Shown here: in pieces, positions 17,241 through 25,404 of the stretch
Layout: each line of letters starts with the position of its first letter
Position numbering within the stretch: the stretch's first letter is position 1
Assembly: GCA_035762005.1 (NCBI GenBank)
Contig: DASTQA010000068.1
Coordinates: forward strand, 1 to 64,000
Length of the DNA: 64,000 bases
Direction of reading: 5' to 3'
Source: JAIBJN01 sp035762005
GTDB lineage: Bacteria; Actinomycetota; Thermoleophilia; Gaiellales; Gaiellaceae
Notes under the pieces: model-generated
The model's input: the letters and a program-made list of their open reading frames with translations, nothing else
Databases searched by the model: none
Told to the model about the DNA's origin: nothing
Translations under genes and position numbers: made by a program

Positions 17241-17257
17241 GGGAGGCAGCGCCTCCC
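17241..17257 (+). terminator. hairpin after the peptide gene
   Basis: GGGAGGC and GCCTCCC pair perfectly around AGC, 43 bp downstream of the peptide stop. There is no U-run; a candidate terminator of the regulator-peptide operon. Confidence 0.4.
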
Positions 17258-17403
17258 TGCGTGCGCGTTCCCTGCGGCACTCGTCGGCACGGCCGGACTT
17301 CCGTCTCTCGGCCTCAGCGACGGTCGCCCGGACGGCCGGGAAGGATGACTCGCAGCGGCGTCGAACCCCTCTCAGGCGCGTAACTCGAGAACTCGTCGAC
17401 ACC

Positions 17404-17505
17404 GTGTACGAGCGTCCTTCCCTCCGTCCTCTCGCTCCTCTCCTCGCCGTGCTGGGCGCGATGTGGCTCGGCGCCGCGGGCCTCATCGCCCAGCAGCTCG
17501 TCTAG
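17404..17505 (+). CDS. possible 33-residue small membrane peptide
   Basis: GTG frame in the 418-bp stretch between the 28-aa peptide gene and the sulfurtransferase gene. The product begins MYERPSLRPLAPLL and has one hydrophobic segment (~11-29), ending AQQLV. No clear Shine-Dalgarno is visible, so it may be chance. It is listed because it is a second short hydrophobic frame beside the same regulator. The rest of 17199-17616 holds only the 17241 hairpin and the promoter area of the next gene. Confidence 0.3.
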   Translation: MYERPSLRPLAPLLAVLGAMWLGAAGLIAQQLV

Positions 17506-17569
17506 CGTCGTCGGGCGCGCGCGGGCGCGCACGACCGTCCTCCCCGGGCGAGAATAGGCTGCAGAGCCC

Positions 17570-17594
17570 TATACTGTCGCTTCACTTAATGAAG
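17570..17594 (+). promoter_or_regulatory. -10 box and inverted repeat before the sulfurtransferase gene
   Basis: TATACT (17570-17575) is a good -10 box. Right after it, CTTCA-cttaa-TGAAG (17580-17594) is an inverted repeat over the expected start site, which suggests a repressor operator. No convincing -35 box is seen. Confidence 0.45.
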
Positions 17595-17616
17595 CTTGAG
17601 GACGCGGAGGTGCTGC

Positions 17617-18468
17617 ATGGCCGAGAAGGGGTACGCGAAGGAAGTGCTGGTCACGACCGAGTGGCTCGCCGAGCACCTCGAGGAGGACGGCCTCGTCGTC
17701 GCGGAGGTGGACGAGAACCCGGACCTCTACGACGAGGGCCACGTCCCCGGGGCGGTGAAGCTCCACTGGCGCGACGACCTCCAGGATCCAGTCGAGCGCG
17801 ACGTCGTCGACCGCGCCACCTTCGAGCGGCTCCTCGGCGAGCGCGGGATCGGAAACGACACGACCGTCGTCCTCTACGGGGACAAGAACAACTGGTTCGC
17901 GGCCTACGCGTACTGGTACCTCAAGGTCTACGGCCACGCCGACGTCCGCATCCTCGACGGCGGCCGCCAGAAGTGGATCGACGAGGGCCGCGAGCTCACG
18001 ACCGACGTGCCCTCGCCCGGCGCCACCTCGTACGAGGCCAAGGAGCGCGACGAGTCGATCCGGGCCTACCGGGACCAGGTGCGCGAGTGGGTCGGAAGCG
18101 GCGACGTCGCCCTCGTCGACGTGCGCTCCCCCGGGGAGTTCGCCGGCGACCTCGTCGCCCCGCCGGGCTACGAGCAGGAGGGCGCCCAGCGTGCCGGCCA
18201 CATCCCGCGCGCCGTCTCGATCCCGTGGGCGAGCGCCGTCCGCGACGACGGCACCTTCAAGGCGGCGGACGAGCTGCGCGAGCTCTACGGCGGCAAGGGC
18301 GTCACCGAGGAGCGTCCCGTGACGGCGTATTGCCGGATCGGCGAGCGCAGCGCCCACACGTGGTTCGTCCTCTCCGAGCTCCTCGGCTACGAGCGCGTCC
18401 GCAACTACGACGGCTCGTGGACCGAGTGGGGCAACCTCGTCGACGTCCCGATCGAGAAGGGCTCCTAG
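17617..18468 (+). CDS. thiosulfate sulfurtransferase (two-domain rhodanese)
   Basis: 283-residue tandem rhodanese, close to mycobacterial CysA2/SseA. The N-terminal inactive domain (~1-145) includes NNWFAAYAYWYLKVYGHADV. The C-terminal domain has the catalytic Cys in TAYCRIGERSAHTWFVL (~230-247), the CRxGERS loop typical of thiosulfate:cyanide sulfurtransferases. It moves sulfane sulfur from thiosulfate to acceptors in the cytosol. The ATG at 17617 has GGAGG seven bases upstream; the longer frame from 17596 lacks such a site. Confidence 0.92.
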   Translation: MAEKGYAKEVLVTTEWLAEHLEEDGLVVAEVDENPDLYDEGHVPGAVKLHWRDDLQDPVERDVVDRATFERLLGERGIGNDTTVVLYGDKNNWFAAYAYWYLKVYGHADVRILDGGRQKWIDEGRELTTDVPSPGATSYEAKERDESIRAYRDQVREWVGSGDVALVDVRSPGEFAGDLVAPPGYEQEGAQRAGHIPRAVSIPWASAVRDDGTFKAADELRELYGGKGVTEERPVTAYCRIGERSAHTWFVLSELLGYERVRNYDGSWTEWGNLVDVPIEKGS

Positions 18469-18525
18469 CCGGACTGCACGACTCGGTGTACCCTCGGCTC
18501 GCCACGACGAGCCCGGGGGTGCGCC

Positions 18526-18936
18526 ATGCTGAAGGAGTTCAAGGAGTTCCTGCTGCGAGGGAACCTCGTCGAGCTGGCGGTCGCCCTCGTCCTCGCTCTC
18601 GCGTTCACGGCGGTCGTGACCTCGCTCGTCGAGGACCTGATCACGCCGCTCATCGCCGCGATCTTCGGCGAGTCCGACTTCTCGGCCCTGACCTTCACGA
18701 TCAACGAGAGCACGTTCCGGTACGGCGAGTTCCTGAACGCGCTGATCGCGTTCGTCATCATCGCCGCGGTGCTCTTCTTCCTCGTCATCAAGCCGGTGAA
18801 CGCGCTTATCCAGCGCTCGCGGCGCGAGGGGACGCCGGACCCGACGACGCGGCAGTGCCCTGAGTGCCTCAGCGAGATCCCCGTCGAGGCCCGGCGCTGC
18901 TCCTACTGCACGTCCGAGGTGGGGCTGGCAGCCTGA
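18526..18936 (+). CDS. mscL: large-conductance mechanosensitive channel with C-terminal zinc ribbon
   Basis: 136-residue channel. The N-terminal amphipathic segment and TM1 read FKEFLLRGNLVELAVALVLA, with TM2 at ~65-90 (LNALIAFVIIAAVLFFLVIK). After the basic linker comes QCPECLSEIPVEARRCSYCT, a CxxC...CxxC zinc ribbon in place of the usual helical bundle tail. MscL opens under membrane tension to release solutes in osmotic downshock. The gene overlaps the racemase-family gene by four bases through an apparent CTG start. Confidence 0.93.
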   Translation: MLKEFKEFLLRGNLVELAVALVLALAFTAVVTSLVEDLITPLIAAIFGESDFSALTFTINESTFRYGEFLNALIAFVIIAAVLFFLVIKPVNALIQRSRREGTPDPTTRQCPECLSEIPVEARRCSYCTSEVGLAA

Positions 18937-19919
18937 GCGCGCCGCTCGAGGTCGCCGCGGTCGACTACCACACCGCGGGCGAGCCGTTCCGCATCGTGAC
19001 GGGGGGCGTCCCCCCGCCCGAGGGGGCGACCGTCCTCGAGCGCCGGCGCCACGCGGCGGAGCACCTCGACCACGTGAGGCGCCTGCTCGTCTACGAGCCG
19101 CGCGGCCACGCGGACATGTACGGCTGCTTCGTCACCGAGCCCGACGACGGCGGCGCCGACCTCGGCGTCGTCTTCTTCCACAACGAGGGCTACTCGACGG
19201 CGTGCGGTCACGGCACGATCGCGCTCGTGACGTGGGCTGTCGAGACGGGCGTCGTCGCGGCCGAGGAGCCCGAGACCCGCGTCGTCGTCGACGTCCCCTC
19301 TGGGCGGCTCGAGACGGTCGCCCGCGTCGAGGGCGGAGCGGTGCGGGCGGTGCGCTTCCGGAACGTGCCCGCGTACGTGGAGGCGGAGGGGCTCCTGGCG
19401 GAGGGGCTGCGGGCCGACGTCGCCTTCGGAGGCGCCTTCTACGCCTCGGTCGCCTCCCCGCTGCCCCTGCGGGCGCGGAACGTCCCCGAGCTCGTCCAGC
19501 TGGGCCGGGCGGTGAAGGCCGCGCTCCACGAGCAGCGGTCTTTCGTCCACCCGGAGGAGCCCGAGCTTCGCGACGTCTACGGCGTCATCTTCTGGGAGCG
19601 TGTCGACTTCGGCCCTCCCGTCCGCCAGCGGAACCTCACCGTCTTCGCCGACGGCGAGGTCGACCGCTCGCCCTGCGGCAGCGGCACCTCGGCGCGCCTT
19701 GCGCTCCTCGAGCGGGCCGGCGAGCTCCCGCGCGGCGAGGAGCTCGTCCACGAGAGCGTCATCGGCACGGAGTTCCGGGCGTGCGTGGTTGCCGACGCCG
19801 AGGTCGGCGGCCGCCCGGCCGTCGTCACCGAGGTGGAGGGCAGCGCCTGGCGCACGGGCGTGCACACGTTCGTCCTCGACCCGCGCGATCCGCTCGGCGA
19901 GGGGTTCCTGCTCCGCTGA
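18933..19919 (+). CDS. proline racemase / hydroxyproline epimerase family enzyme, apparent CTG start
   Basis: ~328-residue cofactor-independent racemase-family protein. Both active-site cysteines are present: STACGHGTIA (~91-100) and DRSPCGSGTSARL (~244-256). Proteins with two Cys are proline racemases or 4-hydroxyproline 2-epimerases, while 3-hydroxyproline dehydratases have Thr at the second site, so racemase or epimerase is favoured. The N-terminal VAAVDYHTAGEPFRIVTGG is required for the fold, yet no ATG, GTG or TTG lies before it in this frame. The best start is CTG 18933, overlapping the mscL TGA as CTGA, with GAGGTGGGG upstream. Automated callers would truncate it. Confidence 0.85.
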   Translation: MSAPLEVAAVDYHTAGEPFRIVTGGVPPPEGATVLERRRHAAEHLDHVRRLLVYEPRGHADMYGCFVTEPDDGGADLGVVFFHNEGYSTACGHGTIALVTWAVETGVVAAEEPETRVVVDVPSGRLETVARVEGGAVRAVRFRNVPAYVEAEGLLAEGLRADVAFGGAFYASVASPLPLRARNVPELVQLGRAVKAALHEQRSFVHPEEPELRDVYGVIFWERVDFGPPVRQRNLTVFADGEVDRSPCGSGTSARLALLERAGELPRGEELVHESVIGTEFRACVVADAEVGGRPAVVTEVEGSAWRTGVHTFVLDPRDPLGEGFLLR

Positions 19920-20016
19920 GGCCGCGGCTCCCGCAGACATGCCCGGGGTCTCCGCGCGTCGTCCACAGCGGGGGCGGGGTCGCCCCGGACCGGGCCCGAG
20001 GCCACGTCCGCGGAGG

Positions 20017-20847
20017 CTAGTCGCGGAGGAGCGGGCGCGTGAGGCAGGTGGGGCCGCCGTCGCCGAGGCGCGAGATGTGGTCGCCTCGGTACACGCTGAC
20101 CTCGACACCGGCGCGCTCCAGGCGCCGGCGCGTCTCGTCGTTTCCCTCGAGGGCGAGCGCGACGCGAGGCGCGAGGGCGAGGACGTTCGGGCCCATGGAC
20201 TCGAACTCCTCCTCCGGCGCCTCGACGAGCTCGATGCCGCGCTCGCGCAGGAGCACCACGAGCCGGACGGGCATGAGCGGGAGGTAGACGACGGCGAGGT
20301 CGGAGTCGAGCGGCGAGAGGACGGACATGAGGTGGAGCACCTCGCCCGCACCCCGGTGGTGCGGGAGGTCGAAGGCGACGACCTCGACGCCGGGCAGGAG
20401 CTCCGCGAGCGCGGCGATCCCGGCGTCGTTCGTGCGGTACCCGCGCCCGACGAGGAGGGTCCGCTCGTCGAGCCAGACGGTGTCGCCGCCCTCTGCGAGG
20501 GCCGGCGCCTCGAGCCTTCCCGCGACCGGGACGCCCGCCTCGACGAGGTCGGCCGCCATCGTTCCCGGCTCGCTCCGCCGTCCCTCCTTGCCCGGTCGGA
20601 GGAGGATGGCGCCGTCGGCGACGACGAGCGCGGGATCGAACGTGTAGATCGCGTCGGGGTCCGGGCCGTGCGGCGTCTCGGCGAGGACGACCTCGGCACC
20701 CGCGTCCGCGAGGAGCGCCCTGAACGCCTCGTGCTCCTCGCGCATCCTCCCCGGGTCCGGCTCGCCCCGCCAGCCGTACGCTCGCCAGAGCGCGGCGTCC
20801 GCGCTGCTCGGCGGGCGCACGAGGACGCGGCGCAGGCGCCCGACCAT
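20017..20847 (-). CDS. dimethylarginine dimethylaminohydrolase-like amidinotransferase-fold hydrolase
   Basis: 276-residue guanidine-modifying enzyme of the DDAH/arginine deiminase superfamily. Key places: Glu/Asp in LAEGGDTVWLDERT, catalytic His in GAGEVLHLMSVLSPLDSD (~165), and the nucleophile Cys in GDGGPTCLTRPLL near the C-terminus. It likely hydrolyses a methylated or other substituted arginine to citrulline. ATG 20847 (MVGRLRRVLVRPP) is preferred. The alternative ATG at 20883 would leave only three bases before the divergent selD start. The gap 19920-20016 before its 3' end holds nothing recognised. Confidence 0.85.
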   Translation of the reverse strand: MVGRLRRVLVRPPSSADAALWRAYGWRGEPDPGRMREEHEAFRALLADAGAEVVLAETPHGPDPDAIYTFDPALVVADGAILLRPGKEGRRSEPGTMAADLVEAGVPVAGRLEAPALAEGGDTVWLDERTLLVGRGYRTNDAGIAALAELLPGVEVVAFDLPHHRGAGEVLHLMSVLSPLDSDLAVVYLPLMPVRLVVLLRERGIELVEAPEEEFESMGPNVLALAPRVALALEGNDETRRRLERAGVEVSVYRGDHISRLGDGGPTCLTRPLLRD

Positions 20848-20886
20848 GCTCTGAGCCCCGTACGGGCGGGCGCTAACCTCCATCCC

Positions 20887-21915
20887 GTGGAGACTACAGA
20901 GAAGCTGGGCGGGCTCGAATCCGGGGGCGGCTGCGCCGCGAAGTACTCCGCCGCCCGGCTCGCAGAGCTCCTCGCCGGCTTCGCCCCGGCGGCGCCGGAG
21001 AACCTCCTCGTCGGCCTCGACCCGGCCGACGACGCCGCCGTGTACCGGCTCGACGACGAGCGGGCGCTCGTCTTCACGACGGACTTCTTCCCGCCGATGG
21101 TGGAGGACCCGGCGCTCTTCGGCGCCGTCGCCGCGGCGAACGCCCTGAACGACGTCTTCGCCATGGGCGGGAGGCCGCTCCTGGCGCTCTCGATCGCGGC
21201 CTTCCCGGAGGAGCTCCCGGTCGAGACGGTGCGGACGATCTTCGCCGCCGCCGCCGAGAAGGTCGAGGAGGCGGGCGCCGTTCTCGCCGGCGGTCACACG
21301 ATCCGCGATCCCGAGCCGAAGTACGGGCTGGCGGTCGTCGGCACGGTCCATCCGGATGCGCTCTGGCGCAAGAGCGACGCCCGGGCGGGCGATGCGCTCT
21401 TCCTCACGAAGCCTCTCGGCACCGGCCTCGTGCTCGCCGGTGCCGCGAAGGGCGTCCTCGGCGCAGGCGAGACCGCCGAGACGGCGCGGCGCATGTGCGA
21501 GCTGAACGACCGCGCCGCCGACGTGCTGCGCGCCTTCGAGCCCGAGGCCGTGACCGACGTGACCGGCTTCGGCCTCTTCGGGCACGCGTACGAGGTGGCC
21601 GCGCGGAGCGGCGTCCGCCTCGTGCTCGCCGCCGACCGCCTCCCGGCGCTCCCGGGCGCGCTCGAGGCCGCCGCGGCGGGAGTCCGCACCGGCGGCGACG
21701 CCCGCAACCGCGACTTCGCCGCCCATGCGGTCGAGCTCGACGGCGTCGCGGAGGAGCTCGCCGCGCTCGGCTACGACGCGCAGACCTCCGGGGGGCTCCT
21801 CGTCGCGCTCCCGGCCGAGAAGGGCGTCGTGCTCGAGGCGCGCTTCCGCGCCGAGGGCCTCTTCCTCGCGCGCGTGGGCCGCGTCGAGGAGGGAAGCGGG
21901 GTGGCCGTCTCCTGA
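20887..21915 (+). CDS. selD: selenide, water dikinase
   Basis: 342-residue SelD, making selenophosphate from selenide and ATP. The glycine-rich N-terminus has the catalytic Cys/Lys pair in GGGCAAKYSAARL (~17-29); the neighbouring position that is Cys in E. coli is Ala. Later motifs are FTTDFFPPMVEDP, NALNDVFAMGG, LAGGHTIRDPEPKYGLAV, and TSGGLLVALP at the end. The GTG at 20887 diverges from the DDAH-type gene. No selA, selB, tRNA-Sec or SelU gene is in the window, so the use of selenophosphate here is unknown. Its stop overlaps ctaA (TGATG). Confidence 0.93.
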   Translation: METTEKLGGLESGGGCAAKYSAARLAELLAGFAPAAPENLLVGLDPADDAAVYRLDDERALVFTTDFFPPMVEDPALFGAVAAANALNDVFAMGGRPLLALSIAAFPEELPVETVRTIFAAAAEKVEEAGAVLAGGHTIRDPEPKYGLAVVGTVHPDALWRKSDARAGDALFLTKPLGTGLVLAGAAKGVLGAGETAETARRMCELNDRAADVLRAFEPEAVTDVTGFGLFGHAYEVAARSGVRLVLAADRLPALPGALEAAAAGVRTGGDARNRDFAAHAVELDGVAEELAALGYDAQTSGGLLVALPAEKGVVLEARFRAEGLFLARVGRVEEGSGVAVS

Positions 21916-22832
21916 TGGAGGCGGGCGCCCGCACCGCCAGGCTCCGCGCCCTCACCGTCTCCCCGGCCGTGTTCGAGTGGCTCGCGCTCGCGGCGCTCGC
22001 GGCGCTCTTCCTCATCGTCGTCTCGGGCGCCACCGTCCGCCTCACCGGCTCAGGGCTCGGCTGCGAGAACTGGCCGCGGTGCGGCGAGACCTTCCTGCCG
22101 CCGAAGGACTACCACGCGTTCGTCGAGTTCGGCAACCGCGTCGCCGGCGTGCTCGTGGGGCTGACGACGCTCGTGGCCGCCGCCGGAGCGCTCCGCGTCC
22201 GGCGGATGCCCCGCTGGCTCCGCGCGAGCGCGGTCGCGCTTCCCTTCACGGTGCTCGCGCAGGGCGTGCTCGGCGGGATCACCGTGCTCTTCGAGCTCCA
22301 CCCGCTCGTCGTCATGGGCCACTTCCTGCTCTCGCTCGTGGCGCTTGCCGTCGCGATCGTCGTCGTCCTGGGGGCGCGCGACCTCGTGCGCGGACGCACG
22401 GTCGAGACGCCGCTCGGCTCGGCCTGGCTCGCGCTCGCGCTCGTCCCGGCGGCGCTCGCGCTCGTCGTCTCGGGGACGCTCGTGACCGCGGCGGGGCCGC
22501 ACTCGGGCGGCGAGGACATCGCCCGCTTCGGCGACCTCGTCGAGGCCGTGCACATCCACATCGGGGCGAACGCCGTCTTCGGGGTGCTCTTCCTCGCGCT
22601 CCTCGCCCTCCTTCTCGTCGAGCGCCGGCGCGCGGGCGTCGAGCTCGCGCTGGCGGGCACGATTCTCGGCCTTCTCCTCCTGCAGATGGCCGTCGGCGAG
22701 CTGCAGTGGCGGGAGGGGCTGCCCTGGGGCCTCGTGCTCGTCCACGTCAGCGCGGCGACGGCCGTGTGGGTCGGGGTCGTCGCGCTCGCCGCCCGCATCC
22801 TGCTCCGGCGGCGCGCGCGGCTCCCGGCGTAG
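21915..22832 (+). CDS. ctaA: heme A synthase
   Basis: 305-residue membrane protein with eight predicted helices in two four-helix bundles. It oxidises heme O to heme A for cytochrome c oxidase. Seen: GSGLGCENWPRCG with the extracytoplasmic Cys pair, HAFVEFGNRVAG (the EFGNR form found in actinobacterial CtaA), and heme-ligand histidines in ELHPLVVMGHFLL, EAVHIHIGA and LVLVHVSAATAVW. The ATG shares one base with the selD stop, so the two are coupled even though their functions differ. It implies aerobic respiration with an aa3-type oxidase. Confidence 0.92.
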   Translation: MEAGARTARLRALTVSPAVFEWLALAALAALFLIVVSGATVRLTGSGLGCENWPRCGETFLPPKDYHAFVEFGNRVAGVLVGLTTLVAAAGALRVRRMPRWLRASAVALPFTVLAQGVLGGITVLFELHPLVVMGHFLLSLVALAVAIVVVLGARDLVRGRTVETPLGSAWLALALVPAALALVVSGTLVTAAGPHSGGEDIARFGDLVEAVHIHIGANAVFGVLFLALLALLLVERRRAGVELALAGTILGLLLLQMAVGELQWREGLPWGLVLVHVSAATAVWVGVVALAARILLRRRARLPA

Positions 22833-22841
22833 ACTGCCTCG

Positions 22842-23735
22842 ATGGCAGGGCACGTGCGCATCGAGCGCCGGCCGACGCTCAACCGGCCCGTCCTCGTGGC
22901 CGCGTTCCGCGGCTGGAACGACGGCGCCCAGGGCGCCTCGCTCGCCGCGAGCTTCCTCGCCCAGAGCTGGAACGCCCGGCGCTTCGCCCAGCTCGACCCG
23001 GAGGAGTTCTACGACTTCCAGGCGGTCCGTCCGCACGTCCGCCTCGAGGACGGGGTCACGCGCCGGATCGACTGGCCGGAGAACGTCTTCTACGACGCCT
23101 CGATCGCGGACCTCGACCGCGACGGCGTCCTCCTCATCGGCGTCGAGCCGAACACGCGCTGGCGGACCTTCACGGAGGAGATCGCGGGCCTGGCACGCGA
23201 GCTCGGCGTCGAGCTCGTCGTCACGCTCGGCGCGCTCCTCGCCGACGTGCCGCACACGCGACCGGCTCCGGTGACGGGCTCGGCGAGCGATCCGAAGCTC
23301 GTCCGCGAGCTCGGCCTCGCGTCCTCGCGCTACGAGGGCCCGACCGGGATCGTGGGCGTCCTCCACGACGCCTGCCACGCCGCGGGCCTCCCGTCCGCGA
23401 GCCTGTGGGCTGCCGTTCCCCACTACGTCTCGCTGGCCGCGAGCCCGAAGGCCGCCCTCGCGCTCTGCCAGCGGCTCGGCGGGCTCCTCGGCGCGACGTT
23501 CGACCTCTCCGACCTCGAGCGCGCCGCCGAGGCGTACGAGCTCCAGGTGACCGCCGCCGTCGCCCAGGACGAGGAGACGGAGGCGTACGTGCACGAGCTC
23601 GAGACCCGCCGGGACACGCTCGGCGACGACCTCGACGTCCCGTCGGGAGAGTCCCTCGCCGAGGAGCTCACCCGCTTCCTCGAGGAGCACGAGGAGCGCA
23701 CCCGCCGGGACCAGGGGGACGACCCGGGCGGCTAG
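22842..23735 (+). CDS. PAC2 (proteasome assembly chaperone) family protein
   Basis: 297-residue PAC2-family protein: RPVLVAAFRGWNDGAQGAS near the N-terminus, EEFYDFQAVRPHVRL, LTLGALLADVPHTRP and GPTGIVGVLHDACHAAG are family hallmarks. In actinobacteria such proteins occur with proteasome/Pup genes, none of which is in view. The C-terminal ~60 residues are acidic and probably helical. It lies ten bases after ctaA, so it is probably on the selD-ctaA transcript. Its stop overlaps that of the convergent CcdA-thioredoxin gene. Confidence 0.88.
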   Translation: MAGHVRIERRPTLNRPVLVAAFRGWNDGAQGASLAASFLAQSWNARRFAQLDPEEFYDFQAVRPHVRLEDGVTRRIDWPENVFYDASIADLDRDGVLLIGVEPNTRWRTFTEEIAGLARELGVELVVTLGALLADVPHTRPAPVTGSASDPKLVRELGLASSRYEGPTGIVGVLHDACHAAGLPSASLWAAVPHYVSLAASPKAALALCQRLGGLLGATFDLSDLERAAEAYELQVTAAVAQDEETEAYVHELETRRDTLGDDLDVPSGESLAEELTRFLEEHEERTRRDQGDDPGG

Positions 23736-25375
23736 CCGAAGGTGAAGGCGTAGGCCTCGGTCCCGGGCGAGAAGCGCAGCTCGAGGTCGTGGTCGCGCTT
23801 CTCGCCGGGAATGCGGGCGAGCGTGTAGAGGTCGTCCACCGTGACGGTCACGGCCCCCGTGCGCCGGCCGTCGAGGACGACCTCGACGGTCTCCCGCTCG
23901 CCCTCGGCGACCCCGAGGACGAGGAACACGTCGTGCGCGTGGAAGCGGAGCCTGAGGCGCGCGCCCTCGCCCGCGACGATCCGCTCGTCCTCGACGGTCC
24001 AGCGGCCGCCGTAGGCGACGCCGTGGAGCGGGACGTACTCGGGGAGGGAGTACTCCGCCTCCCGGCCGCGCACGAGGCCCGAGCCGACGAAGCGCTCGAG
24101 CCGTGCGGCGCCGAGGTACGTCTCCGGCGTCTGCTCCCCGCTCGGCGTCTCGTCGGCGATCTCGTCGGACACGAGGTCGGCGGGCCCCTCCTCGTCGAGG
24201 AGGCGCCTGATGATCCGCTCGGTCTCCTCGTAGGCCCCCTCGCCGAAGTGGGCGTAGCGGATGTGCCCGCGGCGGTCGACGAGGTACTTCGCGGGCCAGT
24301 AGCGGTTGAGCCAGGCCGTCCACGTGCCGAACTCGTTGTCGAGCGCGACCGGGTACTCGATGCCGAGGTCGCCGACCGCCCGGCGCACGTTGTCCGGCAC
24401 GCGCTCGAAGGCGAACTCGGGCGTGTGGACGCCGACGATCGCGAGCCCGACGTCGCGGTAGGCCTCGTCCCAGGCGCGGACGTGCGGAAGCGTGCGCAGG
24501 CAGTTGACGCACGAGTACGTCCAGAAGTCGATCAGCACGACCTTGCCGCGGAGGCCGGCCATCGTCAGCGGGAGGGAGTTGAGCCACAGCTCGATCTCAC
24601 GGAACTCGGGCGCCGGGCCGTAGTCGTCGAGGCGCTCCTCCTCGGCCAGGCCGGCACTCCCCACGAGCCGGTCGAGGCGGTCCCGCGCAGCCGCGCTTTC
24701 CTCGAGGGCCTGGAGCGCGCGCGTGTACTCCGGCACCCGGGTCTGGAGGTCCTTGTCGACGCCGAGGGCCATGAGCGCGGCCGCGGCGACGACGGCGACG
24801 CCGAGGGCGCGCCGAACGGCCGGCGCGCGGGCCCGGGCCGAGTGCAGCCGGAGGCCGCGCCGGGCCGCGACGGCCACGCCCAGGAGGACGACGCCCGCCC
24901 CGAGGCCGTAGGCGAGCGTGATCGCGAACGCCTCCGCCGTGAGGCTCTGCGTGGCCGCGACGGTGACGACCGCGCCGATCACGGGTCCCGCGCAGGGCGT
25001 GAAGAGGAGGCCGAGGCTCGCACCCAGGAGAAAGCCGCCGCCCGCGTCCCCGGGCCGGCGGCGCGCGAGGGCGTGGAAGGGACGGCCGAGGCGCTCGCCG
25101 AGCGCCGGCCAGACGAGGGAGAGCCCGACGACGACGACGACCCCGATCGCGAGCGTCCGCAGGAGATCGTCGGGGAGCCCGAGCGCCGCGAGCAGCGCGG
25201 TCGCCGTCAGGGTGAAGACGGTGAAGCTCGCCACGAGCCCCGCGACGACCGCGTACGGCCGGCGACGACCGCCCGCGGCGCCGCCGGCGACGACGACGGG
25301 GAGGACGGGGAGGACGCAGGGCGAGATCGCCGTGACGACGCCGGCGAGGAAGGCGACGCCGAGGAGCAGCAGCAT
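23732..25375 (-). CDS. CcdA-type membrane reductant conduit fused to a TlpA-like thioredoxin (DipZ-like)
   Basis: 547-residue fusion. Residues ~1-235 are a CcdA/DsbD-type six-helix domain with the redox Cys in TAISPCVLPVLP (~20) and LLFTPCAGPVIG. Then comes a periplasm-side thioredoxin domain with DFWTYSCVNCLRTLPHV (CVNC, ~296) and WPAKYLVDRRGHIRY. The last ~150 residues are a beta-rich domain seen in DipZ proteins. It carries electrons outward to reduce extracytoplasmic disulfides or cytochrome c apoproteins. It converges on the PAC2 gene with overlapping stops. Confidence 0.9.
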   Translation of the reverse strand: MLLLLGVAFLAGVVTAISPCVLPVLPVVVAGGAAGGRRRPYAVVAGLVASFTVFTLTATALLAALGLPDDLLRTLAIGVVVVVGLSLVWPALGERLGRPFHALARRRPGDAGGGFLLGASLGLLFTPCAGPVIGAVVTVAATQSLTAEAFAITLAYGLGAGVVLLGVAVAARRGLRLHSARARAPAVRRALGVAVVAAAALMALGVDKDLQTRVPEYTRALQALEESAAARDRLDRLVGSAGLAEEERLDDYGPAPEFREIELWLNSLPLTMAGLRGKVVLIDFWTYSCVNCLRTLPHVRAWDEAYRDVGLAIVGVHTPEFAFERVPDNVRRAVGDLGIEYPVALDNEFGTWTAWLNRYWPAKYLVDRRGHIRYAHFGEGAYEETERIIRRLLDEEGPADLVSDEIADETPSGEQTPETYLGAARLERFVGSGLVRGREAEYSLPEYVPLHGVAYGGRWTVEDERIVAGEGARLRLRFHAHDVFLVLGVAEGERETVEVVLDGRRTGAVTVTVDDLYTLARIPGEKRDHDLELRFSPGTEAYAFTFG

Positions 25376-25404
25376 CGGCGACCGATGCTAGCCAGAGAGG
25401 AGCG

